63,685 bases of DNA from Anaerolineaceae bacterium. GTDB taxonomy: Bacteria > Chloroflexota > Anaerolineae > Promineifilales > Promineifilaceae. This document shows, in pieces, positions 47,744 through 55,577 of this stretch. Position numbers and translations under genes: made by a program. Below the pieces are notes generated by a model. That model made no database searches, had not been told where the DNA came from, and was given only the letters and a program-made list of their open reading frames with translations. The stretch is from positions 1 through 63,685 of the forward strand of contig PABI01000004.1 in the NCBI GenBank assembly GCA_002699125.1, written 5' to 3'. How positions within the stretch are numbered: position 1 is the stretch's first letter; every line of letters begins with the position of its first letter.

Positions 47744-47799
47744 AGATTGGGCCAATTTTTGATGTGAATTACTTTTTCCATAGATAATTGGCCCAATCT
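47744..47799. promoter_or_regulatory. AGATTGG inverted repeat upstream of the CHAT-EAD gene
   Basis: AGATTGGGCCAATT (47744-47757) is the exact complement of AATTGGCCCAATCT (47786-47799), with a 28-base spacer. It lies 47 bases upstream of the CHAT-EAD start and matches the element at 43252-43290. It could be an operator for a second promoter of the operon. Confidence 0.65.
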
Positions 47800-47837
47800 C
47801 CTGATGCAAAGCTTAAGCATCTAAACGTTTGTCGGGC

Positions 47838-48746
47838 TCAATTTTGGCGCGGCAAGGGCAGCGTCCACTTCTCGGCCGCACCGCGCGCCAGATCGCTGGC
47901 AGCATCATCCCGGCGACGGAAAAGATTTTGGAACTTTTCTGCCAGGCTGCCAAAGACGTTGCGTACATTGGCAGTGAGCCAACTCATAGATGGTTCGGCC
48001 CATGCTTTACCAGTAAGTGTAAATTCTTCTGTTCCCGTTGGTACCTTAAACACCACGCTAAACTTGATGGTGAGAGTCTGCTGCAAATCGGCATTTTGAA
48101 TATACCAATAGCATTCTGAATTGTCTTTACCGTAAGCAGCAATATCAAAACGTCCTAAATCATAAGAAAAGTCCTGCAAAACGATATGGGATTTCATATC
48201 GTTCTTGTTTTCCAAGTTGGCGCTTAACTCCGGTGCTTTGTCAGTTAGTTCAGACAATTTGGAGGCATCCACACCAACTTTCCAGTTCAAATCGGCATCT
48301 AACCCTAAATTCATGCCGCCGCCAAAGCTCATGACATTCTTCCAGCTTGTTTGGGGAAAGATGGATTGCACAATGGGTTCGTTGGCCCCTTTGGGTCCGA
48401 AGTCAAGCTCACAGGCTAGAGCGCTGAAATGACTACCGGGTTGCGGACGCATATCTACGGTCATGGTCATGAAGTAGAAATCGTGGGTACTCTCAAGCTG
48501 CTGTTTTTGAATGCTGCTTAACTCGATACCTGAGCCGTGTAGTTGTTCAGCGGTAATGGCTACCAGATTGGCACGCGGGTTGCCAAATTGTACTTTTGTT
48601 TCTTTTAAACTGTGCAGCGCTGCGCCGCCTTCATCAAGTTTTTCTCCTCCGGCAAGCGAGCCTTCCCACTTTTTGACGTCGGAAAAAAGTTCTTCGAGCA
48701 AACTTTCATTTGCCTGCAGGTCAGGTGATTTTATCTGGTCGGTCAT
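47838..48746 (-). CDS. Unknown protein at the head of the CHAT/EAD operon, 302 aa
   Basis: The start is ATG 48746 because AGGAGG lies eight bases upstream; the longer frame to 48887 is rejected. The protein begins MTDQIKSPDLQANESLLEEL and has a helical N-terminus. A beta-rich centre follows (FYFMTMTVDMRPQPGSHFSA, then LACELDFGPKG, GGGMNLGLDADLNWKVGVD and SHIVLQDFSYDLGRFDIAAY). The C-terminus is a basic helix (NVFGSLAEKFQNLFRRRDDA). No signal peptide, membrane helix or enzyme motif is seen, and I do not recognise the family. Its place at the operon head suggests a sensor, a target or an effector held by the CHAT/STAND proteins. Confidence 0.65.
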   Translation of the reverse strand: MTDQIKSPDLQANESLLEELFSDVKKWEGSLAGGEKLDEGGAALHSLKETKVQFGNPRANLVAITAEQLHGSGIELSSIQKQQLESTHDFYFMTMTVDMRPQPGSHFSALACELDFGPKGANEPIVQSIFPQTSWKNVMSFGGGMNLGLDADLNWKVGVDASKLSELTDKAPELSANLENKNDMKSHIVLQDFSYDLGRFDIAAYGKDNSECYWYIQNADLQQTLTIKFSVVFKVPTGTEEFTLTGKAWAEPSMSWLTANVRNVFGSLAEKFQNLFRRRDDAASDLARGAAEKWTLPLPRQN

Positions 48747-48891
48747 GGGATTTCCTCCTGGAATTGGTAATTTAGGTAAGTTAGATGGATGAGAAGAACG
48801 GCCGTTTGCCGCAGCCGTACAACTGTTGTTTTGTGAGCGTAAGCAATATCTTAATAGCACAACCGAATCTTTGTCAACAAAACCCAAAAGC

Positions 48892-49632
48892 TCAATGAGT
48901 CAAAATTTTACTCAGGAACAACTTGGTGCGCTGGTGCTGCGGATTATTATACAAATCCTCCGGCGTCGCAATTTCCACCACCTGCCCGCCATCCATAAAC
49001 ACCATACGGTCGGCAGCGGCGCGAGCGAAGCCCATCTCGTGCGTCACCACGACCATCGTCATACCCTCTTTGGCCAGGTCCAGCATCACGTCCAGTACCT
49101 CTTTGATCATTTCCGGGTCCAGGGCACTGGTTGGCTCATCGAACAGCATCACTTTAGGATTCATTGCCAGGGAACGGGCAATGGCCACCCGCTGCTGCTG
49201 CCCGCCAGAAAGCTGGCGTGGGTAAGCATCTGCTTTTTCCGGGATGCCGACGCGTTCTAGCTGTTCCATGCCGATACGGTTGGCTTCGGCCTTGTCCCGC
49301 TTGCGCACCAGCCGCTGGGCGATGGTGACATTTTCCAGGGCGGTGAGATGGGGAAACAGATTGAACTGCTGGAACACCATGCCCACTTCAGCCCGTACCT
49401 CGTTGATGTTTGTCTTTTTATCCTCCAGGTGGACGCCTTCAATATAGATGTCGCCAGATGTTGGCGTTTCCAAATGGTTGATGCAGCGTAGGACGGTGCT
49501 TTTACCAGAGCCGCTGGGGCCAATGATGATAACCACTTCGCCCTGGCGAACCGTTAAGCTGACGGCTTTCACTGCCTCAATTTGGCCAAAATATTTGTGT
49601 AACTCTTGGATGACAATCATTTCATTTTGCAT
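48892..49632 (-). CDS. Polar amino acid ABC transporter ATP-binding protein
   Basis: This 246-aa ATPase has Walker [11 protein letters not shown]-loop [17 protein letters not shown], signature [16 protein letters not shown], Walker [14 protein letters not shown], and H-loop [10 protein letters not shown]. The [12 protein letters not shown] stretch and the length are typical of the GlnQ/HisP group. It forms an operon with the permease (five bases upstream) and the binding protein. The complex should import a polar amino acid, such as glutamine, arginine or cystine; the exact substrate cannot be read. The 145-base gap after it separates the ABC operon from the CHAT/EAD operon. Confidence 0.95.
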   Translation of the reverse strand: MQNEMIVIQELHKYFGQIEAVKAVSLTVRQGEVVIIIGPSGSGKSTVLRCINHLETPTSGDIYIEGVHLEDKKTNINEVRAEVGMVFQQFNLFPHLTALENVTIAQRLVRKRDKAEANRIGMEQLERVGIPEKADAYPRQLSGGQQQRVAIARSLAMNPKVMLFDEPTSALDPEMIKEVLDVMLDLAKEGMTMVVVTHEMGFARAAADRMVFMDGGQVVEIATPEDLYNNPQHQRTKLFLSKILTH

Positions 49633-49637
49633 AATGT

Positions 49638-50738
49638 TTACCTTTCCCCCACGCGAATGCGCCGCTCGTACCAGCGCAGCAAGAGACTGAGGGTGAGGGT
49701 CATGGCTAAATACAAAAAGACGATGACGAGGTAGGATTCCGGGAAGCGGAAGGTGCTGCCCGCATGGAGCCGCGACCGCTGGGTCAGCTCGCGCACGGCC
49801 AGAACAGAAGCTAAGGAAGAATCCTTGAGCATGGCGATAAAATCATTGCCCAGCGCCGGCGAAATGTTGCGGATGGCCTGGGGTAGGATGATGTACTGCA
49901 TCGCCTGCCGGGCCGTCATGCCCAGGGAGCGAGCCGCCTCCATTTGCCCTTTGGAGATGGATTCAATGCCGGCACGGAAAATTTCGGCCAGAAACGCACC
50001 ATAGATGATGGCCAGGGCTAAAATTGCGCGCAGTTCGATAGACACATCGCGGTTATCGATGCCAACGCTGTTGCTGATTGCGGGCACTAGAACAAAGGCG
50101 AGGGTGAGAATGAGCACCAAGGTAGGCACGCCACGAATAAACTCCACATAGGTGATGGCGATATTGCGGATGAGCCTGTTTTGGCTAATGCGCCCCAGAC
50201 CAGCTAAGAGCCCAAAGACGAGGGCCAACCCAAAACCGCCAAGCGTCAGGTAAAGCGTGATGGTGATGCCAGGAAAAATAAAGATAAACGCTTCGTTGTA
50301 GCTATTGGTAATTGCCGTAACTGATGTCAGATCCCCTTCGTTTTCAGTAACAAATGTCTGTGCGCTCTCTCTATCTAAAATAACAGCGTCAATATTGCCA
50401 GCCATTAAGGACTCAACAGCGTCTGCAAGTTGGGGAAATGTTTGGATGCGCTCTTCTGTTAGCTCTTCGAAGGCAAGCTCATAGGCGGAACTGTCTGGCT
50501 GCACGCCTACACTCATCTCATCTTCTCTAACGATATCATCAAGGTTTTGGATGTCTGCTGCAGCTTCTACCCGAATGAGCATATGGGGCCCAGGTTTCAA
50601 AATAATGAGCAGGGCCATCAGCCCTAAAAAGGTAAGAATGGCGACCAGCCACCAGGGAAATTCGCGCCAGTCGACAAAAGGTTCTTTTTGGGGTTGAATG
50701 TCGGTTACGTAAGGGGGGATAATTTCGGGTCCAGCCAT
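49638..50738 (-). CDS. Amino acid ABC permease with an inserted binding-protein lobe
   Basis: The start is ATG 50738, with AGGAGA nine bases upstream. The 366-aa protein has one N-terminal TM helix (about 30-50), then a soluble stretch (60-140), then a His/Glu/Gln-type permease domain with five TM helices (145-360) and the EAA loop [20 protein letters not shown]. The stretch [20 protein letters not shown], then [20 protein letters not shown], then IDAVILDRE is clearly related to residues ~165-245 of the binding protein encoded next door (DIVNNDELLLGTQTGTTNYE; ALEYLPEERIQAFEQ; IDAVIIDEV). The permease thus carries a partial copy of one lobe of a binding protein on the outside of the membrane. 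Confidence 0.9.
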   Translation of the reverse strand: MAGPEIIPPYVTDIQPQKEPFVDWREFPWWLVAILTFLGLMALLIILKPGPHMLIRVEAAADIQNLDDIVREDEMSVGVQPDSSAYELAFEELTEERIQTFPQLADAVESLMAGNIDAVILDRESAQTFVTENEGDLTSVTAITNSYNEAFIFIFPGITITLYLTLGGFGLALVFGLLAGLGRISQNRLIRNIAITYVEFIRGVPTLVLILTLAFVLVPAISNSVGIDNRDVSIELRAILALAIIYGAFLAEIFRAGIESISKGQMEAARSLGMTARQAMQYIILPQAIRNISPALGNDFIAMLKDSSLASVLAVRELTQRSRLHAGSTFRFPESYLVIVFLYLAMTLTLSLLLRWYERRIRVGER

Positions 50739-50847
50739 GTTTGTGTCTCCTGTGGACGATACGGCCGTTTCCCTTACAGCCGCCACGTGTTTTGAAACCG
50801 CTCAAAAGCAAAGAAGCGCCAGCTAAAGAAATAACTGACGCTTCCGA

Positions 50848-50901
50848 AGCAAACCACAGAAACTATTTGAAAAACTAAGCGCAGATACTCTGTGGTTTGC
50901 T
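50848..50901 (-). terminator. 12-bp inverted repeat between binding-protein and permease genes
   Basis: AGCAAACCACAG (50848-50859) and CTGTGGTTTGCT (50890-50901) are exact complements with a 30-base loop. It lies in the gap after the binding-protein gene. There is no T-run; it more likely protects the upstream mRNA or attenuates than fully terminates. Confidence 0.5.
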
Positions 50902-50954
50902 CAATTAACTCATTTGTAAATGATTACAAAGGAGTCGCTTGCGATGAACGGCCG

Positions 50955-51851
50955 TTACTCTTCTGGGAACAAATCATCATAGGTGATGGTAAAGTTCGGA
51001 CCAAAGTATTGCAGGTTCACCTCTTCCAGAAAACCGTTTTGGGCCAACTCGGCCAAAGCAGCATTCACTGGTTCAACCAGATCGCTGCCTTGAGGATAGA
51101 TGAAGCCCAACTGATCGCTGGACATGGACGGACCAACCAGCTGCAACACGTCGGCGTTTTCGCCCAGGTAGCCTTGACCGGCTACTTCATCAATGATCAC
51201 GGCATCAATGTCGCCCGCGATAAGCGCCTGGACGGCAAAGGGGAACTGCTCAAATGCCTGAATGCGCTCTTCGGGCAGGTATTCCAGGGCGGTTTCGTAG
51301 TTGGTCGTGCCGGTTTGGGTGCCCAGAAGAAGTTCATCGTTGTTGACGATGTCTTCAATGCTTTCAATTCGGTCCTCATCCTGCCGCACCAGCAGGCGCT
51401 GTTCGATGTTGATGTACCCGTTGGAGAAATCGACAATCTCGGCGCGGTCTTCGGTGATGGTAATGCCGTCGGCAGCAGCATCAAACTGGCCGTCAGCCAC
51501 AGCCTGGATCATGCCTTCCCAACCGGCCTCAACATAGTCAGGCGTGCAGTTAATCAGGCGGCAAATCTCGTTCCAGACATCGTAGTCCCAGCCGGCCGGC
51601 TCGCCTGTGTTTGGGTCGATGTAGTTGAAGGGCAGGTAAGCATTTTCCACCGCGATGGTGACTTCACGACCTTCCAAATCAGGCAGGTCGCTGGCTTCCT
51701 CGTCCATCGCCTCTTCTTCTGTGGTTTCTTCGCCGGCAGCGTCGCTGGCGGTATCCTCAGCGGCAGGTTCATCACCCCCACCACCACAGGCGACCAGCAT
51801 CAAGGCCAGCAAGATCAAACCAATTAACCAGATCAAACGTTGATTCTTCAT
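50955..51851 (-). CDS. Polar amino acid ABC substrate-binding lipoprotein
   Basis: This 298-aa protein has a lipoprotein signal (LMLVAC, C22) and a long acidic linker (about 25-50), followed by a type 2 periplasmic binding fold: GREVTIAVENAYLPFNYIDP, WDYDVWNEICRLI, DAAADGITITEDRAEIVDFS. These are the normal motifs for polar amino acid binding (SBP_bac_3). The start has a strong AAGGAGAG upstream, and a predicted promoter with a palindromic operator lies before it. The gene leads the ABC operon. A lobe of it is duplicated in the permease. Confidence 0.95.
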   Translation of the reverse strand: MKNQRLIWLIGLILLALMLVACGGGGDEPAAEDTASDAAGEETTEEEAMDEEASDLPDLEGREVTIAVENAYLPFNYIDPNTGEPAGWDYDVWNEICRLINCTPDYVEAGWEGMIQAVADGQFDAAADGITITEDRAEIVDFSNGYINIEQRLLVRQDEDRIESIEDIVNNDELLLGTQTGTTNYETALEYLPEERIQAFEQFPFAVQALIAGDIDAVIIDEVAGQGYLGENADVLQLVGPSMSSDQLGFIYPQGSDLVEPVNAALAELAQNGFLEEVNLQYFGPNFTITYDDLFPEE

Positions 51852-51888
51852 ATGGTTTCTCTCCTTCCTTAAAGATAAAAATTGATTT

Positions 51889-51904
51889 GCCAGAATATTC
51901 TGGC
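51889..51904. promoter_or_regulatory. 16-bp perfect palindrome, likely operator of the ABC operon
   Basis: GCCAGAATATTCTGGC is fully self-complementary. It lies between the predicted -10 box and the start codon of the binding-protein gene, about where transcription should begin, which suits a repressor. Confidence 0.55.
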
Positions 51905-51922
51905 GGCGTATTTGGAGACTTT

Positions 51923-51951
51923 ATTATGACATGGCTTAACAAATTAGCCAA
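51923..51951 (-). promoter_or_regulatory. Predicted sigma70-type promoter of the ABC operon
   Basis: On the minus strand, TTGGCT (51951-51946) and CATAAT (51928-51923) are 17 bases apart. The match is moderate, but the position upstream of the palindrome and a strong ribosome site supports it. Confidence 0.4.
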
Positions 51952-52059
51952 TTTTGACAGGCGGGTGCCAGAGGAGTAAACGGCCGTTAGACAAACTGAC
52001 CAACCGGGGGACAGGCAAGCGAATAATTTTTTGGCGTGTTTAACTAAAAAGCCACTTTG

Positions 52060-52251
52060 CTATGAACCACCAAACATTTGCAGCAAGGCAATAGCGGCGA
52101 CGATAAAAAAGATGGCCAGGCAGCCGAGCCGTATCAGCGAAGCAGTAAGCTTAAACGCCAGCCGGGCAAAAAAGAGACCAATGAGCAACACGGCCGTAAT
52201 CACCACCAGCTGCGTAATTTCTTCGGGTTGTAAATTTAGGAGTGTGTCCAT
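52060..52251 (-). CDS. Small two-helix membrane protein, 63 aa
   Basis: The start has AAGGA twelve bases upstream. After a short polar end (MDTLLNLQPEEITQ) come two hydrophobic helices: LVVITAVLLIGLFFARLAF and LGCLAIFFIVAAIALLQMF. No family is recognised. It may be a small membrane regulator or a minimal transporter subunit. It follows the MFS gene in the same direction, with a GTGAAAAGT repeat between them. Confidence 0.55.
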   Translation of the reverse strand: MDTLLNLQPEEITQLVVITAVLLIGLFFARLAFKLTASLIRLGCLAIFFIVAAIALLQMFGGS

Positions 52252-52275
52252 TTTATTGTGTCCTTGCAGGTTGTC

Positions 52276-52306
52276 AGTGAAAAGTGAAAAGTAAAAAGTG
52301 AAAAGT
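52276..52306. repeat. GTGAAAAGT tandem repeat, copy 1
   Basis: About four units of AGTGAAAAGT or AGTAAAAAGT in a row. Related copies are at 54548-54577, 57541-57600 and 59329-59351, all in intergenic gaps. Confidence 0.75.
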
Positions 52307-52341
52307 TTTACCGTACGCGCAGCGGTCGCTCTGCGACATCA

Positions 52342-53541
52342 CTAACCTACCTGATTACCGGTTACCGACTCACCGCCTTCCCGTATCCACAGCGCCAACA
52401 GCAGGGCGGCAACGGCCGTAATGATAGCAGAAACCCATCCATTGCTGGAAAAACCAAAGTGTGTAAACAAAAACGGACCCAGCCAGGAGCCCAGCGCTCG
52501 CCCTAAAGCACCGGCCGCCAAAATGCTGGACATCACCACGCTGCGCGCCGAAGGTACAATTTCCGTCATCAGCGGGATGCCGCCCACTACCGTGATCTCA
52601 AAGGTAAGGAACAGGGCAAAATAAGCCAGCAGCGCAACGGTTAGATTGCCGTCTGTCAGTGGCAGGAGCAGGCAGGCCAGCGTATTCAACAGTGCCGTGG
52701 TGATGACCACCGGGCGCTTGCCAAACCGATCAACTGACCAACCGGCAAACAGCTCACCTACAATTTCGGCACCGCCAACGACGCCGGCCGAGGCCCCCAG
52801 CGCCACCAGGCTCAGCCCAAAATTTAGCTCCATCCAGTCGCCAAATACCAGAAAAACGGTTTCGTTGCTGGCCATCAGTAGAACCATGTACAGCATCGCC
52901 GCCCAAATGACGGGCTGCTGCCGCACCACGCGCCACGCATCTGCCAGATTGGCGCCGCGGCCGGGGATTGGTTTATTTACTTTGGGTAAGAATTGGTAGA
53001 GGAATACGGCCGTAATCACGCCAAACAGCCCCAGCCAGAAAAACGAGGCCGACCATCCCTGCCGCTCAATAGCGATTCCCAGCAGTGGTCCACCCACCAG
53101 CAGCGCCCCCGCCCAGGAAAATTCCGTGACGGCCACGGCCCGGCCCCGCTGCCGGTACGGCACCATCTCTCCCACATAAGCCTGCATCGCCGGGTCGTAA
53201 ATCACCTTGGCCACAGAGATGATGATGAGCGCTGCGCCAAACAGCCAATAGCTGGGCCACAGCCAGACCAGCAAGCAGCCCGCGCTAAAGAGCAGCATCG
53301 CACCAAACATGATGGTTTTGCGACCAAATCGCTCTGATAATGGGCCAAAGAAGGGGCTGAGAAAACCAGCCAGATTGCGCAGAGTGACTAGACGGTAAAC
53401 GGCCGTTACCGGCACATCCAGCTGGCGGGCAAAAGTCGGCGCAAACGGATATACCATGCGCAGTCCAGTGTTCAGACAAAGTCGGGCCAGGGTGATCAGT
53501 GCCAGCTGCCAGGAAAGGCGGGTTGGTTTCGGGTCGGTCAC
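52342..53541 (-). CDS. Major facilitator superfamily transporter
   Basis: The start is placed at GTG 53541 (TDPKPTRLSWQLALITLARL), which gives 399 aa and the normal 12 transmembrane helices. The open frame goes on for 125 codons, but that part lies in repeat DNA, overlaps the divergent gene at 53750 and has no transporter features. The signature between helices 2 and 3 is GPLSERFGRKTIMFGAML. Helices are rich in glycine and alanine (GASAGVVGGAEIVGELFAGW). It most resembles drug-efflux or sugar-type MFS proteins; the substrate is unknown. Confidence 0.88.
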   Translation of the reverse strand: MTDPKPTRLSWQLALITLARLCLNTGLRMVYPFAPTFARQLDVPVTAVYRLVTLRNLAGFLSPFFGPLSERFGRKTIMFGAMLLFSAGCLLVWLWPSYWLFGAALIIISVAKVIYDPAMQAYVGEMVPYRQRGRAVAVTEFSWAGALLVGGPLLGIAIERQGWSASFFWLGLFGVITAVFLYQFLPKVNKPIPGRGANLADAWRVVRQQPVIWAAMLYMVLLMASNETVFLVFGDWMELNFGLSLVALGASAGVVGGAEIVGELFAGWSVDRFGKRPVVITTALLNTLACLLLPLTDGNLTVALLAYFALFLTFEITVVGGIPLMTEIVPSARSVVMSSILAAGALGRALGSWLGPFLFTHFGFSSNGWVSAIITAVAALLLALWIREGGESVTGNQVG

Positions 53542-53597
53542 GGACGGAAGTGTAGCGGAAAGGCTCTTGACCGGACAACATTTAGAGCTTATTTCAG

Positions 53598-53657
53598 ACG
53601 AAGGAACAAAGGCAGAAAGAATCAAAGAAAGTCCTCTTTGTCCCTTTGTTTCTTCGT
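53598..53657. repeat. Dispersed ACGAAGGAAC inverted repeat, copy 2
   Basis: ACGAAGGAACAAAGGCAG at one end and CCTTTGTTTCTTCGT at the other. It resembles the element at 4312-4384 and lies upstream of the divergent MFS and CPBP-like genes. Confidence 0.6.
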
Positions 53658-53749
53658 GCCTTTGTATTAAAAAGATTGCCGCCCTGTAATATGAGCGGTT
53701 GATTTTACACCAGTGCTTCACCCTAAATTCAGTGTTACAATCGAACGCA

Positions 53750-54511
53750 ATGGCGAAGAAAACAAAAAAACGGACTACAAACAAACAAACTTCCCCGGAT
53801 GCAAAAACAGCTTTGCCTGTGGCGGTGCGCATTGTGCTCACGCTGCTGCTGCCTTTTGCGCTGACGCTTATTTTAGGCAGCAGCGAAGGCAGTAACGCCC
53901 CTATTTTGGGGGGCATTGGCGTGGCCAGCTGGTTCCTGGGTTTGTTTTGGTATGGCTTGCCTCAGATGGGACTGCGGGGTGGACGGCCGTTATTTGCCGG
54001 CATTGGTTTTGCTACCTTAGGCTGGCTGGCTTTTCTACTGTTCCGCTTTACCTTTATTTCCCTCAACCTCAACGCCGCCGATTCGGGCCGCAGCTTTGTT
54101 TATTTGCTGCTGTTTGAAGCATTTGCGGTGCAGCTGTGGGCATTTGGTTTGCTGTTTCGCTCCATGGCCGAATGGCGCGGACCGCTCACGGCCGCCATCG
54201 GCAGCGGCATTGGGTTTGGTGCAGTGGCGTTTGTGCTGTTTCAGGAAGCGTACCGCAGCGACGTGATCAGCCTGCTTTATTTTTTGGTTTGGGGCGTTTT
54301 TTATGGGATCATACGCCTGCGTACGGGCAGCTTTTTGGGTGCAATGCTTATTCAAACGCTGCACACCTTCACCGTTTGGGTGGCGCTTGGCCCGCTGCCT
54401 GCCCTCACACCATCCGATCGTCTGCCCACTGTTTATTTGCTCACGGGGCTGGTCTATCTGGTCGTTATTTGGCGGCTATGGCCCAAAGAAGAGGCGGATT
54501 ATCGAGTGTGA
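53750..54511 (+). CDS. CPBP-like membrane protein with degenerate protease motifs
   Basis: The start is ATG 53750 (MAKKTKKRTTNKQ); the basic end faces the cytoplasm. The 253-aa protein has seven or so TM helices. The C-terminal half recalls CPBP intramembrane proteases: AFGLLFRSMAEWRG stands where EExxxR should be, and GVFYGIIRLRTGSFLGAMLI with TLHTF follows. The two glutamates are missing and only the last histidine remains, so it is unlikely to be an active protease. Relatives are linked to prenyl-protein processing and bacteriocin immunity. The family call is moderate. Confidence 0.55.
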   Translation: MAKKTKKRTTNKQTSPDAKTALPVAVRIVLTLLLPFALTLILGSSEGSNAPILGGIGVASWFLGLFWYGLPQMGLRGGRPLFAGIGFATLGWLAFLLFRFTFISLNLNAADSGRSFVYLLLFEAFAVQLWAFGLLFRSMAEWRGPLTAAIGSGIGFGAVAFVLFQEAYRSDVISLLYFLVWGVFYGIIRLRTGSFLGAMLIQTLHTFTVWVALGPLPALTPSDRLPTVYLLTGLVYLVVIWRLWPKEEADYRV

Positions 54512-54547
54512 TACGTGATTTGTGTTTAGCCGGTGAGTGAGCCGTAA

Positions 54548-54577
54548 ACTTTCACTTTTTACTTCTCACTTTTCACT
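54548..54577. repeat. GTGAAAAGT tandem repeat, copy 2 (reverse)
   Basis: ACTTTCACTTTTTACTTCTC followed by ACTTTTCACT, the reverse complement form of the unit at 52276-52306. It lies just before the start of the next gene. Confidence 0.65.
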
Positions 54578-54603
54578 ATCATTAAATAGTTAGAGAGAGA
54601 ATT

Positions 54604-55476
54604 ATGTCAACTTTAACCATCTCGTTAGACGAACGCATGCGGTTGGTAACGGCCGTTCTGGCTGCCAGCGATTGGCCGGAAGAGGAACAAAAGCAGCAGC
54701 CACATGCCGTGCATTCGCAGGCAAAGCTGGTGCGCCAGTTTGTGCAGCCATTTCGGACCCACCCGGCCGTTAAAGGGGTAAACGAGGCGCTGCTGAACGG
54801 GGTTGAGCTGGAAGAGTTGTTTAGCGCGGCACTGCGCAGTACCTGGCCCGGTTTTGAGCCCACCTCTGAACTGCCCCACTTGTTAAAAATCAACGAGTGG
54901 GTTCATTCGCTGGCTGATTTTGCCGGTGAAACCTCCATCATGACGCTCTTTTGGGCCAAACATACGGCCGTCTGGGACAATGCCCTGGCTGACCTGGAAA
55001 AAGTATTTGCCGGCGACCGTTTACTCGCCAGCCTGGCGCAGCTGCACGATGGCGAAATTGAAACGGCCGTTACCCTCATGCCCAACCTGGTGTATCCGGC
55101 ACTGTCTCCCGTTGTCGCTACCACCGATGATGCTCTCACACTGCTGCTGCCGCCGCCCAAAGCTGTGGGCGAATCACCTCCCTGGCCCTACGATGAGGGC
55201 TCTGGCTGGGTGGTGGCTACCGTTTGTCGCCAGCTTATCCCCTATTTACTGACCGCAGAGTTGGCGCAGCTGGACAGACGGCAGCAGCATCTGGCGCTTT
55301 ATGCCGCCGCCGCATACTGTCTGACACAGATGCTGGATGAAGCGGAAGCCCAGGCGTATTTGCTGCGCACCAAAAAAGCGCACGACATGCCCGAACTGCC
55401 CACCCTGTTTGCCCAGTTACAGGCCGAAATCGAAAGCGGAAACGGCCGTCCCCTCACCGCCTTATTTCAAGAATAA
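54604..55476 (+). CDS. Hypothetical protein, 290 aa
   Basis: The start is ATG 54604, with AGAGAGA upstream. The protein looks cytoplasmic and all-helical, with a tryptophan-rich middle (PHLLKINEWVHSLADFAGET, SIMTLFWAKHTAVWDNALAD). No metal-binding or nucleotide motif is seen. The C-terminal part (YLLTAELAQLDRRQQHLALY, AAAAYCLTQMLDEAEAQAYL) recalls helical repeats. I do not recognise the family. Four ACGGCCGT octamers lie inside. The GxxExxY unit follows directly. Confidence 0.6.
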   Translation: MSTLTISLDERMRLVTAVLAASDWPEEEQKQQPHAVHSQAKLVRQFVQPFRTHPAVKGVNEALLNGVELEELFSAALRSTWPGFEPTSELPHLLKINEWVHSLADFAGETSIMTLFWAKHTAVWDNALADLEKVFAGDRLLASLAQLHDGEIETAVTLMPNLVYPALSPVVATTDDALTLLLPPPKAVGESPPWPYDEGSGWVVATVCRQLIPYLLTAELAQLDRRQQHLALYAAAAYCLTQMLDEAEAQAYLLRTKKAHDMPELPTLFAQLQAEIESGNGRPLTALFQE

Positions 55477-55480
55477 ATTT

Positions 55481-55508
55481 TCCACAGATTTCGCAGATTA
55501 CACAGATT
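55481..55508. repeat. Left 28-bp inverted repeat of the GxxExxY unit
   Basis: Begins TCCACAGATTTCGCAG and ends ATTACACAGATT. It is the exact reverse complement of 55993-56020. The two bound the GxxExxY gene. Confidence 0.85.
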
Positions 55509-55577
55509 AGGGTCATAATTAACCTGCGTAACTTGTGTGTTTGGGAATAATTTATCACGAAACAGAGGAGGGAAGTG

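Noticed and set aside
53542..53916. 125-codon N-terminal extension of the MFS gene
   Set aside because: It reads through a dispersed repeat and overlaps the divergent gene at 53750; GTG 53541 gives a normal 12-helix transporter.
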